From JBPBQZ01 sp050955105 (GTDB lineage Bacteria > Pseudomonadota > Gammaproteobacteria > Burkholderiales > Burkholderiaceae), in NCBI GenBank assembly GCA_050955105.1, contig JBPBQZ010000011.1, positions 1-16,238 of the forward strand: a DNA stretch of 16,238 bases. Direction: 5' to 3'. How positions within the stretch are numbered: the stretch's first letter is position 1; each line of letters opens with the position of its first letter. The translations under genes were made by a program, and so were the position numbers. This document shows positions 15,110-16,238 of this stretch, in pieces. The notes below the pieces were generated by a model. That model worked only from the letters and a program-made list of their open reading frames with translations, did not search any database and was not told the origin of the DNA.

Positions 15110-15883
15110 ATGGCAAAAAACTCGCAAACTTCGAAGCAGGCCGCAAAGCCCCAATCGAAAAAAAGCACTGTCGCAATCGACAGTCTGGCGGCGCTCGGGG
15201 CCTTGCGTGACGCGCTCGCGCTCGCCGCAGCCACACGCGAGCAACAGCGGCTCGAGCAGGAGCGGCGCGCGCGCCAAGCCGCCGAAGAAGCCGATATCTT
15301 CCGCCGCTCGGTAGGCGAGATCAGACCGCTCGCCGCAGTGGTCGACCGGGTCGCACTCAGGCGCCCCGCGCGCGCCACGCTCAAACCGGCCGACATCTTG
15401 CCGCCGCTGCCCGCAGGTCAATTGCCGCCATTGCCGGTGCAAACGCTGCTGGCCGAGCACGACATCCTGCGCGAAGCGCTATCCGACGAATTCGATCCCG
15501 AGCATCTGCTGGAAGCCGACGAGGAGTTGTGGTTCGCGCGCGAAGGCATCAGCCGCGAAACGGTACGCAAGCTGCGCCGCGGCGGCTGGGTGGTGCAAGA
15601 TCAAATCGATCTGCATGGCCTGCGCCGCGACGAGGCGCGTGAGGTCTTGGCTGATTTCCTGCGGGAAGCCGTCAAGCGCGGCATACGATGCGTACGCATC
15701 GTGCATGGCAAGGGACTGGGCTCGGTAAATCGCGAGCCGGTGCTGAAAGGCAAAGTGCGCAGCTGGCTGACGCAGAAATCTGAAATCATCGCCTTTTGCG
15801 AAGCGCGCTCTTACGACGGTGGTTCGGGTGCCGTACTGGCGCTTCTAAGGCCTAGCCGCGCTGCTCAGGCGGCGCCGCGTTGA
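15110..15883 (+). CDS. Smr (MutS2-related) domain protein
   Basis: 257 residues. The first ~110 are lysine-, alanine- and arginine-rich, with a predicted charged helix (RDALALAAATREQQRLEQERRA shortened here to its key repeats of Glu/Arg/Ala), probably coiled coil. The C-terminal ~90 residues form an Smr domain with both hallmark motifs, DLHG (167-170) and HGKG (199-202), and the final EIIAFCEARSYDGGSGAVLALL. Smr domains are associated with endonuclease or nicking activity on DNA or RNA; the standalone proteobacterial members (YdaL/SmrA/SmrB type) include a nuclease that cleaves mRNA at collided ribosomes. Whether this protein does that is not shown. GTG at 15107 and ATG at 15110 are adjacent start options. 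It follows trxB closely and converges on glnB; the 98-nt spacer has only weak stems. Confidence 0.92.
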   Translation: MAKNSQTSKQAAKPQSKKSTVAIDSLAALGALRDALALAAATREQQRLEQERRARQAAEEADIFRRSVGEIRPLAAVVDRVALRRPARATLKPADILPPLPAGQLPPLPVQTLLAEHDILREALSDEFDPEHLLEADEELWFAREGISRETVRKLRRGGWVVQDQIDLHGLRRDEAREVLADFLREAVKRGIRCVRIVHGKGLGSVNREPVLKGKVRSWLTQKSEIIAFCEARSYDGGSGAVLALLRPSRAAQAAPR

Positions 15884-15981
15884 TGCGCGCAGGCGCGTAG
15901 TCCGCCGCAATGAACGGTGGCCCAGACTAGCCCGACCCGGCGCGCCGGCAAAGCCGCCACCAGGCTCGGCAAATCGACCGA

Positions 15982-16238
15982 CTAAATCGCCGCCTCGCCT
16001 TCTTCGCCGGTGCGAATCCGAATCACGCGATCCACTTCGTTGACGAAAATCTTGCCGTCACCGATTTTGCCGGTGCGCGCCGCCGCGACGATGGCGTCGA
16101 TCACCTGATCACATTGTGCATCGCCCACCACGACTTCGACCTTCACCTTCGGCAGGAAATCGACCACGTATTCGGCGCCGCGGTACAGCTCCGTATGGCC
16201 TTTCTGACGTCCGAAGCCTTTCACTTCGGTCACCGTCA
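15982..16238 (-). CDS. glnB: nitrogen regulatory protein P-II, partial (5' end outside window)
   Basis: The last 84 residues of an apparent 112-residue P-II trimer subunit are visible; the N-terminal ~28 lie beyond the right edge. P-II senses 2-oxoglutarate and ATP/ADP and controls glutamine synthetase adenylylation, NtrB and sometimes AmtB. The T-loop is intact (GFGRQKGHTELYRGAEYVVDF), with the tyrosine in RGAEY corresponding to the uridylylated Tyr51. The B-loop ARTGKIGDGKIFV and the C-terminal VIRIRTGEEGEAAI are also present. The GEExxAAI ending and absence of an adjacent amtB on the visible side favour GlnB over GlnK, but the distinction is not firm. The GTG near 16233 that could look like a start is an internal valine. 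Confidence 0.93.
   Translation of the reverse strand, partial: TVTEVKGFGRQKGHTELYRGAEYVVDFLPKVKVEVVVGDAQCDQVIDAIVAAARTGKIGDGKIFVNEVDRVIRIRTGEEGEAAI

Noticed and set aside
15884..15981. GGTGGC/GCCACC long stem between the Smr gene and glnB as a terminator
   Set aside because: The paired arms are far apart and there is no T-tract on either strand.
1..16238. CRISPR arrays, insertion sequences, toxin-antitoxin pairs, phage genes
   Set aside because: No regularly spaced repeats, transposase or integrase motifs, or small paired genes of those kinds were seen on either strand.

Overview
The window looks like chromosomal DNA of a betaproteobacterium, most likely Burkholderiaceae (Burkholderia/Paraburkholderia and relatives). 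The block glnB / Smr protein - trxB / ftsK - lolA / rarA - serS - tRNA-Ser(CGA) is a housekeeping neighbourhood typical of that group. The FtsK, LolA and porin sequences read like Burkholderiaceae proteins, and the coding DNA is GC-rich. The genus cannot be fixed by eye.

Left part (1-6115), apparently accessory. It holds the C-terminal end of an outer-membrane porin (1-135, +), an Lrp/AsnC-type regulator (212-673, -) and, divergent from it, three + strand genes. These are a thiamine-diphosphate enzyme of the acetolactate synthase/2-oxoacid decarboxylase superfamily (867-2573), a 982-residue FAD plus [4Fe-4S] 2-hydroxyacid dehydrogenase of the YdiJ/D-2-hydroxyglutarate dehydrogenase type (2661-5609), and a small zinc-cysteine GFA-family protein (5593-5988) that overlaps it by 17 nt. 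They look like a regulator-controlled catabolic unit: a 2-hydroxyacid would be oxidised to a 2-oxoacid, then decarboxylated or ligated by the ThDP enzyme. The substrate cannot be read from the sequence. A 127-nt stretch without a recognised gene, but with a coding-like open frame, separates the unit from the tRNA.

Middle (6116-9112, - strand): tRNA-Ser(CGA) with encoded CCA, its own near-consensus sigma70 promoter and a strong leader hairpin, then serS and rarA. The 3' end of the tRNA faces the accessory-looking left part, the arrangement expected if that side has served as an integration site.

Right part (9320-16238), core: cytX (+), a putative hydroxymethylpyrimidine permease divergent from rarA; ftsK-lolA (-), 4 nt apart; trxB and an Smr-domain protein (+), divergent from ftsK and 33 nt apart; and the 3' part of glnB (-), cut by the window edge. 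Functions here are translation, fork rescue, lipoprotein export, chromosome segregation, thiol redox and nitrogen signalling.

No gap between genes exceeds 300 nt. I saw no insertion sequence, CRISPR array, rRNA gene, or clear rho-independent terminator with a T-tract. The best candidate for something undescribed is the Lrp/ThDP/FAD-FeS/GFA cassette.
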